The notes under the pieces are model-generated. The model made no database searches, was not told the origin of the DNA, and saw only the letters and a program-made list of their open reading frames with translations. Source: Rhodococcus sp. 14-2470-1b (GTDB taxonomy: Bacteria > Actinomycetota > Actinomycetes > Mycobacteriales > Mycobacteriaceae). From it: 64,000 nucleotides of DNA. The stretch covers positions 235,171 through 299,170 of the forward strand of contig NZ_NPFY01000035.1 of NCBI RefSeq assembly GCF_002259415.1. The letters are read 5' to 3'. Shown here piece by piece: positions 8,492-15,681 of this stretch; position 1 is the stretch's first letter, and each line of letters opens with the position of its first letter. The position numbers were made by a program, and so were the translations under genes.

Positions 8492-9174
8492 AGGTCGATG
8501 CCGCGGCTTTTCACTGCATCCAGCAACGCGGTGGGTCGCTCGCCCGTCGGAACGGGATCGACGAGCGCGAACGAACATCCGATCGTGCGTGCGGCACCGT
8601 CCGCTTCTTCGCTGTCCCCGACCATCAGGGTTCGCGACGGATCGACCCCGAGACCGTCGACGGCGATGCGGAAGATCTCCGGTTGCGGTTTGACGACGCC
8701 GACCTCGAAGGACAGCGTGAACTGGTCGATGTGTTCCTCGATGCCGAGCTGCGCGAACGCCGGCCTGATGTCGAAGGGGATGTTACTCAACACTCCGACC
8801 GAGATCGACTTCGCAGCAAGAGCTTTCACCACCGCAACCGTATCGGGATACGGCGTCCAGCTGGCCGCGTCGATGACGCGGCCGTACACGGATTCCGCCT
8901 GCTCCGGTCGATCTATTCCTGATTCCTTCAGAACGTGAAGGTATGCCTGCCGGTGCAGCGCCGGGTCCAGGTCTCGGTTCCGCCACGCGTGGCGGGTGAT
9001 GTCGTCGAACTGCACGACCTCCCCGACCGGCGCGGTCATACGGCGCATCAACTCCGCTGCGTGATGCCCGTCCACCGGGGCCCCGTCGGAGTGGGTGACG
9101 CCGTCGAACCAGGAATCGTCCTCGTCCAGCCGGAAGAGCGTGCCGGAGAAATCGAAGATGACCGCCTCGATCAT
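8488..9174 (-). CDS. HAD-superfamily hydrolase
   Basis: A 228-aa protein with all HAD motifs. Motif I is near residues 7-13 (FDFSGTLF), with serine in place of the more usual glycine after the second Asp. Motif II is VLSNIPFD. The lysine is in VGVVKPQPEIF, and the motif IV acidic pair is in MVGDSEEAD. Members are small-molecule phosphatases; the substrate is not predictable. ATG 9174 overlaps the hemQ stop by 4 bp and the gene's own stop overlaps the downstream GTG by 4 bp, so it is translationally coupled on both sides. Such a phosphatase is not part of the standard heme pathway. Confidence 0.85.
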   Translation of the reverse strand: MIEAVIFDFSGTLFRLDEDDSWFDGVTHSDGAPVDGHHAAELMRRMTAPVGEVVQFDDITRHAWRNRDLDPALHRQAYLHVLKESGIDRPEQAESVYGRVIDAASWTPYPDTVAVVKALAAKSISVGVLSNIPFDIRPAFAQLGIEEHIDQFTLSFEVGVVKPQPEIFRIAVDGLGVDPSRTLMVGDSEEADGAARTIGCSFALVDPVPTGERPTALLDAVKSRGIDL

Positions 9175-9866
9175 GGCAGGGATGCCACGAGCGCCTCGAC
9201 GTCGACGCGTGGTCCGGTGAAGAAGGGTGTCTCCTCGCGTACGTGGCGTCGCGCTTCGGTGGCGCGAAGGTCGCGCATGAGGTCGACGATGCGGTCGAGT
9301 TCCGGTGCCTCGAAGGCGAGGATCCATTCGTAGTCCCCGAGCGCGAACGACGGCACGGTGTTGGCGCGGACGTCTTTGTATCCGCGGGCGGCCATGCCGT
9401 GATCGGCGAGCATCGTACGGCGCTCCTCGTCGGGCAGCAGGTACCAGTCGATGGATCGGACGAACGGGTAGACGCAGATGTAGGCGCCCGGGTCCTCGCC
9501 TGCGATGAACGCCGGCACATGACTCTTGTTGAACTCGGCCGGGCGATGCAGCGCGGAGTTGCTCCACACCGGAGTGCTCGCCCTACCCAGAGCCGTGGTT
9601 CGGCGGAAGTCGGAGTACGTGGCCTGCAGGTCCTCGATACGCTCGGCGTGTGTCCAGACCATGAAGTCGGCATCGGCGCGCATTCCGGCGATGTCGTAGA
9701 CGCCGCGCACCGCGACGCCTTTCTCTTCCTGGCTCTCGAAGAACACGCGGGCTTCCTTCGATGCTGCGGCGCGGTCGTCGCCCAGAACTCCTGGGGTGAC
9801 CTTGTACACCGAGAACATCAGGTAGCGAAGTGTGGAGTTGAGCGCTGAGTAGTCGAGGCGTGCCAT
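9171..9866 (-). CDS. hemQ: Coproheme decarboxylase HemQ (ChdC)
   Basis: A 231-aa chlorite-dismutase-fold protein that carries out the last step of the coproporphyrin-dependent heme pathway, converting coproheme to heme b with peroxide. His156 in ADHGMAARGY is the expected axial heme ligand. Tyr133 in CVYPFVRSIDWY matches the catalytic tyrosine region. The chlorite-specific arginine context is absent, so it is HemQ rather than a true chlorite dismutase. ATG 9866 lies 5 nt after the hemY stop. This is the usual actinobacterial hemE-hemY-hemQ order (Rv2678c-Rv2676c). Confidence 0.95.
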   Translation of the reverse strand: MARLDYSALNSTLRYLMFSVYKVTPGVLGDDRAAASKEARVFFESQEEKGVAVRGVYDIAGMRADADFMVWTHAERIEDLQATYSDFRRTTALGRASTPVWSNSALHRPAEFNKSHVPAFIAGEDPGAYICVYPFVRSIDWYLLPDEERRTMLADHGMAARGYKDVRANTVPSFALGDYEWILAFEAPELDRIVDLMRDLRATEARRHVREETPFFTGPRVDVEALVASLP

Positions 9867-9871
9867 GCGCC

Positions 9872-11233
9872 CTATCGTGCCACCTCGGATACGGCGGCGG
9901 CCGCTCTGGTGGCGGATGCGACACAAGCGGGGACTCCGACGCCGTGGCTCCATGCACCGGCGACGGCGAGCCCGGGTACGCCACGAACTGCGGCTTCGAT
10001 CTCGGAGACTCGCTCGACGTGGCCCGGCGCGTACTGCGGTAGCCCGCCTCGCCAGCGCTGCACCACGGTCTCGACGGGTGCGACGTCCAGGCCGGTGACC
10101 GTACACAGATCTTGCGTGGCGACCTCGACGAGTTCCTTGTCGGTCATCTCCAGCGCTGCGGTGTCGCCGAAACGGCCGAGTGACGCACGCAGCAGCGGTG
10201 TTTCCCGGTCGCCCAGGTGTGTCCACTTACGACTCGAGAGTGTGAACGCTTTCACCGAGAGTCCCGCGTCCGTGGCGACGAGGACACCCGAGTTGTCCGG
10301 AAGTTCGGTGGCCGGCGGTAAGGACATGGCCACCACGACGGACGACGCGAGTTCGATGTCCGCGGCGGCGTCCGCGGCGTCAGGAACTGTGTCCGCGAGG
10401 ATGCGTGCGAGAGCCGGGGCAGGTACGGCGAGGACCACGACATCCACGTGACCGATGGGGTCGACGCGCCAGCCACGCCGCTCACCTCGGATGGACACGA
10501 CTTGGGTACCCAGGACAGTTCTGGCGTTCGTCGCCGATACCAGCGCGTCGACCAGTACTCCGTACCCGTCGCGGAGCGCACCGAACACCGGTCCGGAGCT
10601 GGGCGGGGGCAGTGCCCGCGTCACTGCGGCCGTCAAGCTGCTCGCTCCTGCGTCGAGTGCTGCGGCCAATGTCGGCAGCGCGGCACGTACGCCGATCGAG
10701 TCCGACAGACCGGAATAGACCCCGCCGAGCAACGGGTCGACGGATCGACGAAGCACCTGCTCGCCGAACCGACCGCCCACCAACTCCGCGACGCTGACGT
10801 CACCGCCCACGCGCCAGGTCATCGGCGAGTCGGACTCGGCCGAGATCCTCTGCACAGTCTCGTCGTCGACCATCCCGCGTAGCGCGGCGGCGTCCGACGG
10901 GATTCCCATCAACGTGCCGGGTGGCATCGGATGCACCGCACCGCCCGCGTAGAAGAGTGGTCGCCGCCCCGCCGGATGCACCAACTGCTCGGACAGGCCC
11001 AGCTCGTTCAGCAGGGCGGGAACCTCGGGCCGTCGCCCGATGAAGGCCTCCGCACCCACGTCGAGTGGACCGTCTGCGATGCGCGCCGTTCGCAACGTTC
11101 CGCCGAGCCGCTCGGATGCCTCGACGACAGTGATCTCCGCGTCCGGGCCCAGGCTACGGCGCAGCCTGTAGGCAGCGACCAGTCCGGTGATTCCGCCGCC
11201 GACCACCGCGGCGCGAGGCGCCGACACCGTCAC
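9872..11233 (-). CDS. hemY: Coproporphyrinogen III oxidase / protoporphyrinogen oxidase HemY (CgoX)
   Basis: A 453-aa flavoprotein. The N-terminal FAD-binding motif GGGITGLVAAYRL (residues 11-23) is followed by the VEASERLGGTLRT dinucleotide segment. The C-terminus carries a second FAD contact (GLAVAGAWSHGVGVPACVAS). In organisms with HemQ, this enzyme oxidises coproporphyrinogen III to coproporphyrin III. The GTG start at 11233 overlaps the hemE stop by 4 bp, so translation is coupled. No ferrochelatase gene is present in this window. Confidence 0.93.
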   Translation of the reverse strand: MTVSAPRAAVVGGGITGLVAAYRLRRSLGPDAEITVVEASERLGGTLRTARIADGPLDVGAEAFIGRRPEVPALLNELGLSEQLVHPAGRRPLFYAGGAVHPMPPGTLMGIPSDAAALRGMVDDETVQRISAESDSPMTWRVGGDVSVAELVGGRFGEQVLRRSVDPLLGGVYSGLSDSIGVRAALPTLAAALDAGASSLTAAVTRALPPPSSGPVFGALRDGYGVLVDALVSATNARTVLGTQVVSIRGERRGWRVDPIGHVDVVVLAVPAPALARILADTVPDAADAAADIELASSVVVAMSLPPATELPDNSGVLVATDAGLSVKAFTLSSRKWTHLGDRETPLLRASLGRFGDTAALEMTDKELVEVATQDLCTVTGLDVAPVETVVQRWRGGLPQYAPGHVERVSEIEAAVRGVPGLAVAGAWSHGVGVPACVASATRAAAAVSEVAR

Positions 11234-12309
11234 AGCGAATGCACCAGCTCCACCACACGAGTGAGGACATCGGGGTCGGTATCCGGCAGTACCCCGTGAC
11301 CGAGGTTGAACACGTGCCCGGTGGCCCCCGCCGCGAGCGCCCGATCCGCCTCGCCGACGATTCGCCGTACTTCGGTCTCGACGGCGTCCCAGCCCGCGAA
11401 CAGCACGGCCGGGTCGAGGTTGCCCTGCAGGGCTTTTCCTGCCCCGACGCGGGTGACTGCGTCGTCGAGTGGGATCCGCCAGTCGACGCCGACCACGTCG
11501 GCACCCGCGTCGCCCATCGCGCCGAGAAGTTCCCCCGTACCGACTCCGAAGTGAATCTTCGGTACACCGGCCGAGCTCACCGCGTCGAACACCTTGGTCG
11601 AGTGCGGAAGGACGAATTCGCGGTAGTCGGCAAGCGAAAGTGCCCCTGCCCAGGAGTCGAACAGCTGGAGCGCATCGATTCCGGCCGCGAGCTGCGCCTT
11701 CAGGAACGTGATGGTGGTGTCCGCAAGTGTGTCCAGCAACGTGTGCCAGGTCTGCGGGTCGGACCGCATCAACGCCTTCGTCTTCTCGTGGTTTCGGCTG
11801 GGCCCACCCTCGACCAGATACGAGGCGAGTGTGAACGGAGCACCGGCGAAGCCGATCAGCGCTGTCTCACCTAGTTCCCTCGTCAGCAGAGCAACCGCGT
11901 CCGCAACGGGCTGTACCTGCTCGGTGCTCAAATGCGGTAGCGCATCGACGTCGGCACGCGATCGAATCGGGTTCGCCACGACCGGGCCCGTGCCGGCGAC
12001 GATGTCGAGGTCGATGCCCGCGGCCTTGAGCGGCACGACGATGTCCGAGAACAGAATTGCGGCGTCGACACCGTGCCGCCTGACCGGTTGCATCGTGATC
12101 TCGGTGACCAGCTCCGCATCGAAGCAGGATTCCAGCATGCCGATCCCGGCGCGGATCTTGCGGTACTCGGGCAGCGACCGCCCGGCCTGCCGCATGAACC
12201 AGACAGGTCGACGAGTCGGAACGCGGCCCGCGGCAGCGGCCAGCAAGGGCGCATCGGGAAGGTGGCGGCGCGAGGACGGCGTGTCGGTGCTGGGCGTGAC
12301 GGTGTTCAT
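11230..12309 (-). CDS. hemE: Uroporphyrinogen decarboxylase HemE
   Basis: A 359-aa TIM-barrel enzyme that decarboxylates uroporphyrinogen III to coproporphyrinogen III. The signature PVWFMRQAGRSLPEYR lies near residues 35-50, with the conserved arginines; GFAGAPFTLASYLVEGG is the second family block. ATG 12309 is preceded by GGACGG and gives the usual length; TTG 12327 would extend by six residues. It is the first gene of the minus-strand heme run and faces the divergent DUF3000 gene, so both promoters lie within 12310-12418. Confidence 0.95.
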   Translation of the reverse strand: MNTVTPSTDTPSSRRHLPDAPLLAAAAGRVPTRRPVWFMRQAGRSLPEYRKIRAGIGMLESCFDAELVTEITMQPVRRHGVDAAILFSDIVVPLKAAGIDLDIVAGTGPVVANPIRSRADVDALPHLSTEQVQPVADAVALLTRELGETALIGFAGAPFTLASYLVEGGPSRNHEKTKALMRSDPQTWHTLLDTLADTTITFLKAQLAAGIDALQLFDSWAGALSLADYREFVLPHSTKVFDAVSSAGVPKIHFGVGTGELLGAMGDAGADVVGVDWRIPLDDAVTRVGAGKALQGNLDPAVLFAGWDAVETEVRRIVGEADRALAAGATGHVFNLGHGVLPDTDPDVLTRVVELVHSL

Positions 12310-12404
12310 TGCCGTCCATGCTGCCACGCCTCACGGTCGACGCCTCTACGCAGGTCCGTGCTGGTACTTCGGCGCGCCTCCGACGAACGGGAACGTGAGA
12401 AGTC

Positions 12405-12410
12405 TAACGT
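12405..12410 (+). promoter_or_regulatory. TANNNT -10 box upstream of the DUF3000 gene
   Basis: TAACGT ends 8 nt before the GTG at 12419, with no ribosome-binding site. Confidence 0.45.
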
Positions 12411-12418
12411 CCGATGAC

Positions 12419-13015
12419 GTGACCACACCCGGATCCGCTGCCGAGCCTGCGCCGTTTCGATCGGCTGTCGAGGCGATGCACCGGGCAGTCGTGCACCCCT
12501 CGATCGAAGTCGGCCCGATCAGACCGCCGCAGCGTCTCGCGCCGTACAGCTATGCGGTGGGCGCCGAGGTCAAGCATACCGTCGGGGAGGACGTCGGCGA
12601 GCAGTCCGACGGTGACGCATTCGGCCGACTCATCTTGTTGTACGACCCCGACGGTGACGAGGCGTGGAACGGCACCATGCGCCTCGTCGCCTACATTCAG
12701 GCCGACGTCGACGAGACCCTAGCGTCGGACCCACTGCTTCCCGAGGTCGGGTGGAGCTGGTTGGTCGATGCTCTCGGTAATCGTGCCGAGCCGGTGACCG
12801 CGCTGGGTGGGACTGTCACATCGACCAGTTCGGTCAGGTACGGGGACATCGCCGGGCCCCCGAAGGCGCATCAACTCGAGCTCCGCGCGTCGTGGACGGC
12901 GGGCTCGGTGGAGCTCGCGTCACATGTGGAGGCGTTCTGTGAGGTCCTGGCCTACGCCGCCGGACTGCCTCCGGCCGGGATCACCGAGTTACGGAGTACA
13001 GCCGAGAAACGGTGA
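12419..13015 (+). CDS. DUF3000 domain-containing protein
   Basis: A 198-aa soluble protein matching DUF3000, with the core segments RLILLYDPDGDEAWNGTMR and EVGWSWLVDAL. The family is actinobacterial, of unknown biochemical function, and consistently sits beside rnd and opposite hemE (Rv2680 position). It has no signal peptide or membrane segment and is rich in acidic residues. Start: GTG 12419 has a -10 box 8 nt upstream, implying a leaderless mRNA; GTG 12395 would add 8 residues. Ribonuclease D starts 64 nt downstream with its own -10 box. Confidence 0.85.
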   Translation: MTTPGSAAEPAPFRSAVEAMHRAVVHPSIEVGPIRPPQRLAPYSYAVGAEVKHTVGEDVGEQSDGDAFGRLILLYDPDGDEAWNGTMRLVAYIQADVDETLASDPLLPEVGWSWLVDALGNRAEPVTALGGTVTSTSSVRYGDIAGPPKAHQLELRASWTAGSVELASHVEAFCEVLAYAAGLPPAGITELRSTAEKR

Positions 13016-13065
13016 CGCGACCCGAACTGGATCGTGAGTTCGCACGCGGTCCGCTCGTTTGGGCT

Positions 13066-13071
13066 TAGAGT
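13066..13071 (+). promoter_or_regulatory. TANNNT -10 box upstream of ribonuclease D
   Basis: TAGAGT ends 8 nt before the ATG at 13080. This fixes that ATG rather than the upstream in-frame codon at 13059. Confidence 0.5.
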
Positions 13072-13079
13072 CACCTCTC

Positions 13080-14351
13080 ATGTCAGCGACAAGTTCCAGT
13101 GAACCGTCGGATGTAACGGACGGTCCTCCGCCTGCCGTTCCTCTGCTCGCGCCCGCCGACGGTGTCCCCCCTGTCGTCGACACCGTCGCCGGCGTCGCCG
13201 AGGCCGCGGCTGCACTCGCGGGCGGTCACGGTCCGCTCGCCGTGGACGCCGAACGTGCGTCGGGCTTTCGCTACTCACAGCGTGCGTACCTGCTGCAGTT
13301 CCGACGCCGCGGTGCGGGAACAGTACTGCTGGATCCCATACCGGTCACCGGGCAGCTCACCGCCTTGGCCGAAGTGATCAACCCGTTGGAGTGGGTGTTG
13401 CACTCGGCCGACCAGGATCTTCCCGGCCTCGAAGAACTGGGCCTCGTCCCGACGACGCTGTACGACACCGAACTTGCCGGCCGTCTGGCGGGCTTCGAGC
13501 GCGTCGGACTCGGCGCGATCGTCGAGAGAACGCTCGGCCTGTCGTTGCAGAAAGGGCACGGCGCTGCCGATTGGTCGACGCGGCCACTCCCGGACACGTG
13601 GTTGAACTACGCCGCACTCGACGTGGAAGTACTGCTGGAGCTGCGTGACGCTATGGCCGCCGAACTCGAGAGCCAAGGCAAGACGGAGTGGGCGGCGCAG
13701 GAGTTCGCACACATTCTGACCCTGGGTCCGCCGAAGCCGAAGACCGACCGTTGGCGCCGGACATCGGGTATTCATGCGGTGAAATCTCAGCGTGTCCTCG
13801 CTGCGGTGCGTGAATTGTGGCAGGCACGCGACGAGCTCGCTCGCCGCCGCGACATCGCCGCCGGACGGATTCTGCCGGACTCGGCCATCGTCGCCGCCGC
13901 CACGGCGGACCCGAAGAACGAGAACGAGTTGAAGGCGTTGCCAGTCTTCGGCGGCCCCCGCCAGCGCCGGTCCGCGAAAGTGTGGCTGGGCGCGCTCGGC
14001 CGGGCACGCGCACTGCCTGCCTCGGACCTGCCGCCCAAGGCAGCACCGTTCGACGGTCCGCCCCCGGTGAACCGGTGGGCTCGCCGCGACCAGGATGCCG
14101 CCGATCGTCTCGCCGCGACACGGGCCGCGATGACCGAGCTCAGCGAACGCGTCTCGGTCCCCGTCGAGAACCTGCTGTTACCCGATCTGCTGCGCCGACT
14201 CGTGTGGGACTGGAAACCGGCCACCCCGGAGGACGCTGTCACGGTGATCGAGAACGAGCTGGCCGATGGCGGCGCCCGTCCCTGGCAGCGTGAGCTCGTC
14301 GTCCCCGTGCTCACGGCCGCTTTGACCCCTCCTCAAGTTACCGACGGGTAA
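13080..14351 (+). CDS. rnd: Ribonuclease D family 3'-5' exonuclease (HRDC domain)
   Basis: A 423-aa protein. The N-terminal DEDDy exonuclease domain (about residues 40-215) has motif I VDAERASGFRY, where the second acidic residue falls in AVDAE. Motif II is VLHSADQDLPGLEE, and motif III is LNYAALDVEVLLEL with the catalytic tyrosine and aspartate. An HRDC domain follows (about 235-315), then an actinobacterial C-terminal helical domain. It should trim 3' ends of tRNA and other structured RNAs in the cytoplasm. The position matches Rv2681. Confidence 0.9.
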   Translation: MSATSSSEPSDVTDGPPPAVPLLAPADGVPPVVDTVAGVAEAAAALAGGHGPLAVDAERASGFRYSQRAYLLQFRRRGAGTVLLDPIPVTGQLTALAEVINPLEWVLHSADQDLPGLEELGLVPTTLYDTELAGRLAGFERVGLGAIVERTLGLSLQKGHGAADWSTRPLPDTWLNYAALDVEVLLELRDAMAAELESQGKTEWAAQEFAHILTLGPPKPKTDRWRRTSGIHAVKSQRVLAAVRELWQARDELARRRDIAAGRILPDSAIVAAATADPKNENELKALPVFGGPRQRRSAKVWLGALGRARALPASDLPPKAAPFDGPPPVNRWARRDQDAADRLAATRAAMTELSERVSVPVENLLLPDLLRRLVWDWKPATPEDAVTVIENELADGGARPWQRELVVPVLTAALTPPQVTDG

Positions 14352-14358
14352 TACCGGC

Positions 14359-14364
14359 TACAGT
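14359..14364 (+). promoter_or_regulatory. Candidate -10 box for the fadAB transcript
   Basis: TACAGT in the context CTACAGTGGGC lies 57 nt before the fadA start. The same 11-base context recurs upstream of cei at 41399-41409. No good -35 hexamer is visible. Confidence 0.35.
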
Positions 14365-14372
14365 GGGCGTCA

Positions 14373-14390
14373 GCCCGGCGTCGGCCGGGC
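14373..14390. terminator. Short GC-rich hairpin after rnd
   Basis: A 7-bp perfect stem (GCCCGGC / GCCGGGC) around a 4-nt loop lies between the rnd stop and fadA. It may attenuate readthrough or sit in the fadA leader. There is no T-tract. Confidence 0.3.
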
Positions 14391-14421
14391 CCATGTCCGC
14401 ATCTGTCGGGAGGATCGAAGC

Positions 14422-15681
14422 GTGTCTGTACCCGCGTCCACCAGCTCACAGCGGAATGTCGTGTTCGTCGACGGCATCCGCACACCGTTCGGCAAGGCAG
14501 GCCCCAAGGGCATCTACGCCGACACTCGCGCCGACGACCTCGTCGTCAAAGCCATCCGCGAACTGCTCCGCAAGAACCCCAACCTCCCTCCCGAACGAAT
14601 CGACGAGGTCGCGATCGCTGCGACCACGCAGACCGGCGATCAAGGCCTGACCATCGGCCGCACCTCCGCCCTGCTCGCTGGACTCCCTCGCAGCGTCCCC
14701 GGTTTTGCCATCGATCGCATGTGCGCAGGTGCGATGACGTCGGTGACCACCACCGGCTCGGGCATCGGCTTCGGCCAGTACGACGTCGTCATCGCAGGCG
14801 GGGTCGAGCACATGGGTCGTCACCCGATGGGCGAGGGTGTCGATCCGAACCCGCGTTTCCTCGCGGACAAGCTCGTCGACCCGAGCGCCCTCGTCATGGG
14901 CAACACCGCCGAGAACTTGCACGACCGATTCCCGTCGATCACCAAGGACCGCACCGACGCGTACGCCGTCGCGTCCCAGGAGAAGTACGACGCAGCCAAG
15001 AAGGCCGGCTACATCGCCGACACGCTCGTCCCGGTCGCCACGAAGTCCGCCGCCGGATGGGGCCTGGCCACCGAGGACGAACCACCTCGTCCGGGCACCA
15101 CCGTCGAAGATCTGGCGAAGCTCAAGACTCCGTTCCGCCCTGCCGGCCGCGTGACCGCCGGAAACGCAGCAGGACTGAACGACGGTGCCACCGCCGCGAT
15201 TCTGGCGGGCGAAGACACTGCGCACGAGCTCGGGCTGAACATCGGCATGCGGATGGTCGGCTTCTCGTTCGCAGGCGTCGACCCCGCCGTCATGGGCATC
15301 GGACCGGTCCCGGCGACCGAAAAGCTGCTCGGACGAACCGGATTGAGCATCTCCGACATCGGCCTGTTCGAGATCAACGAAGCCTTCGCCGTTCAGGTCC
15401 TCGCGTTCCTCGAGCACTACGGCATCGCCGACGACGACCCCCGCGTCAACCAATGGGGCGGCGCCATCGCGTGTGGCCACCCGCTCGCATCCTCCGGTGT
15501 GCGCCTCATGACGCAGCTGTCGCGTCAGTTCGCGCAGCGTCCCGACGTGCGCTACGGCCTGACGACCATGTGCATCGGCCTCGGCATGGGCGGAACTGTC
15601 ATCTGGGAGAACCCGAACCACTCCGACTACGCGGGAGTGAAGCCTGCAGGAACGACCGAGACGGCAGGAGCAGCCAAATGA
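14422..15681 (+). CDS. fadA: Acetyl-CoA C-acetyltransferase (thiolase), beta-oxidation FadA
   Basis: A 419-aa thiolase. Motifs: catalytic Cys in IDRMCAGAMTSV (about residue 97), NEAFAVQVL, the His in IACGHPLASSG and the second Cys in TMCIGLGMGG. It cleaves 3-ketoacyl-CoA with CoA to acetyl-CoA plus a shortened acyl-CoA. GTG 14422 follows GGGAGGA with 7-nt spacing. Its stop overlaps the fadB ATG (ATGA), the arrangement of trifunctional-complex FadA-FadB pairs (compare Rv0859-Rv0860, which in M. tuberculosis sit elsewhere). Placement between rnd and dxs therefore differs from the mycobacterial order. Confidence 0.9.
   Translation: MSVPASTSSQRNVVFVDGIRTPFGKAGPKGIYADTRADDLVVKAIRELLRKNPNLPPERIDEVAIAATTQTGDQGLTIGRTSALLAGLPRSVPGFAIDRMCAGAMTSVTTTGSGIGFGQYDVVIAGGVEHMGRHPMGEGVDPNPRFLADKLVDPSALVMGNTAENLHDRFPSITKDRTDAYAVASQEKYDAAKKAGYIADTLVPVATKSAAGWGLATEDEPPRPGTTVEDLAKLKTPFRPAGRVTAGNAAGLNDGATAAILAGEDTAHELGLNIGMRMVGFSFAGVDPAVMGIGPVPATEKLLGRTGLSISDIGLFEINEAFAVQVLAFLEHYGIADDDPRVNQWGGAIACGHPLASSGVRLMTQLSRQFAQRPDVRYGLTTMCIGLGMGGTVIWENPNHSDYAGVKPAGTTETAGAAK

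Noticed and set aside
14721..15677. Upstream extension of the fadB reading frame inside fadA
   Set aside because: This frame is Arg/His/Gly-rich shadow of fadA; the ATG at 15678 with stop-start overlap gives the normal FadB N-terminus.
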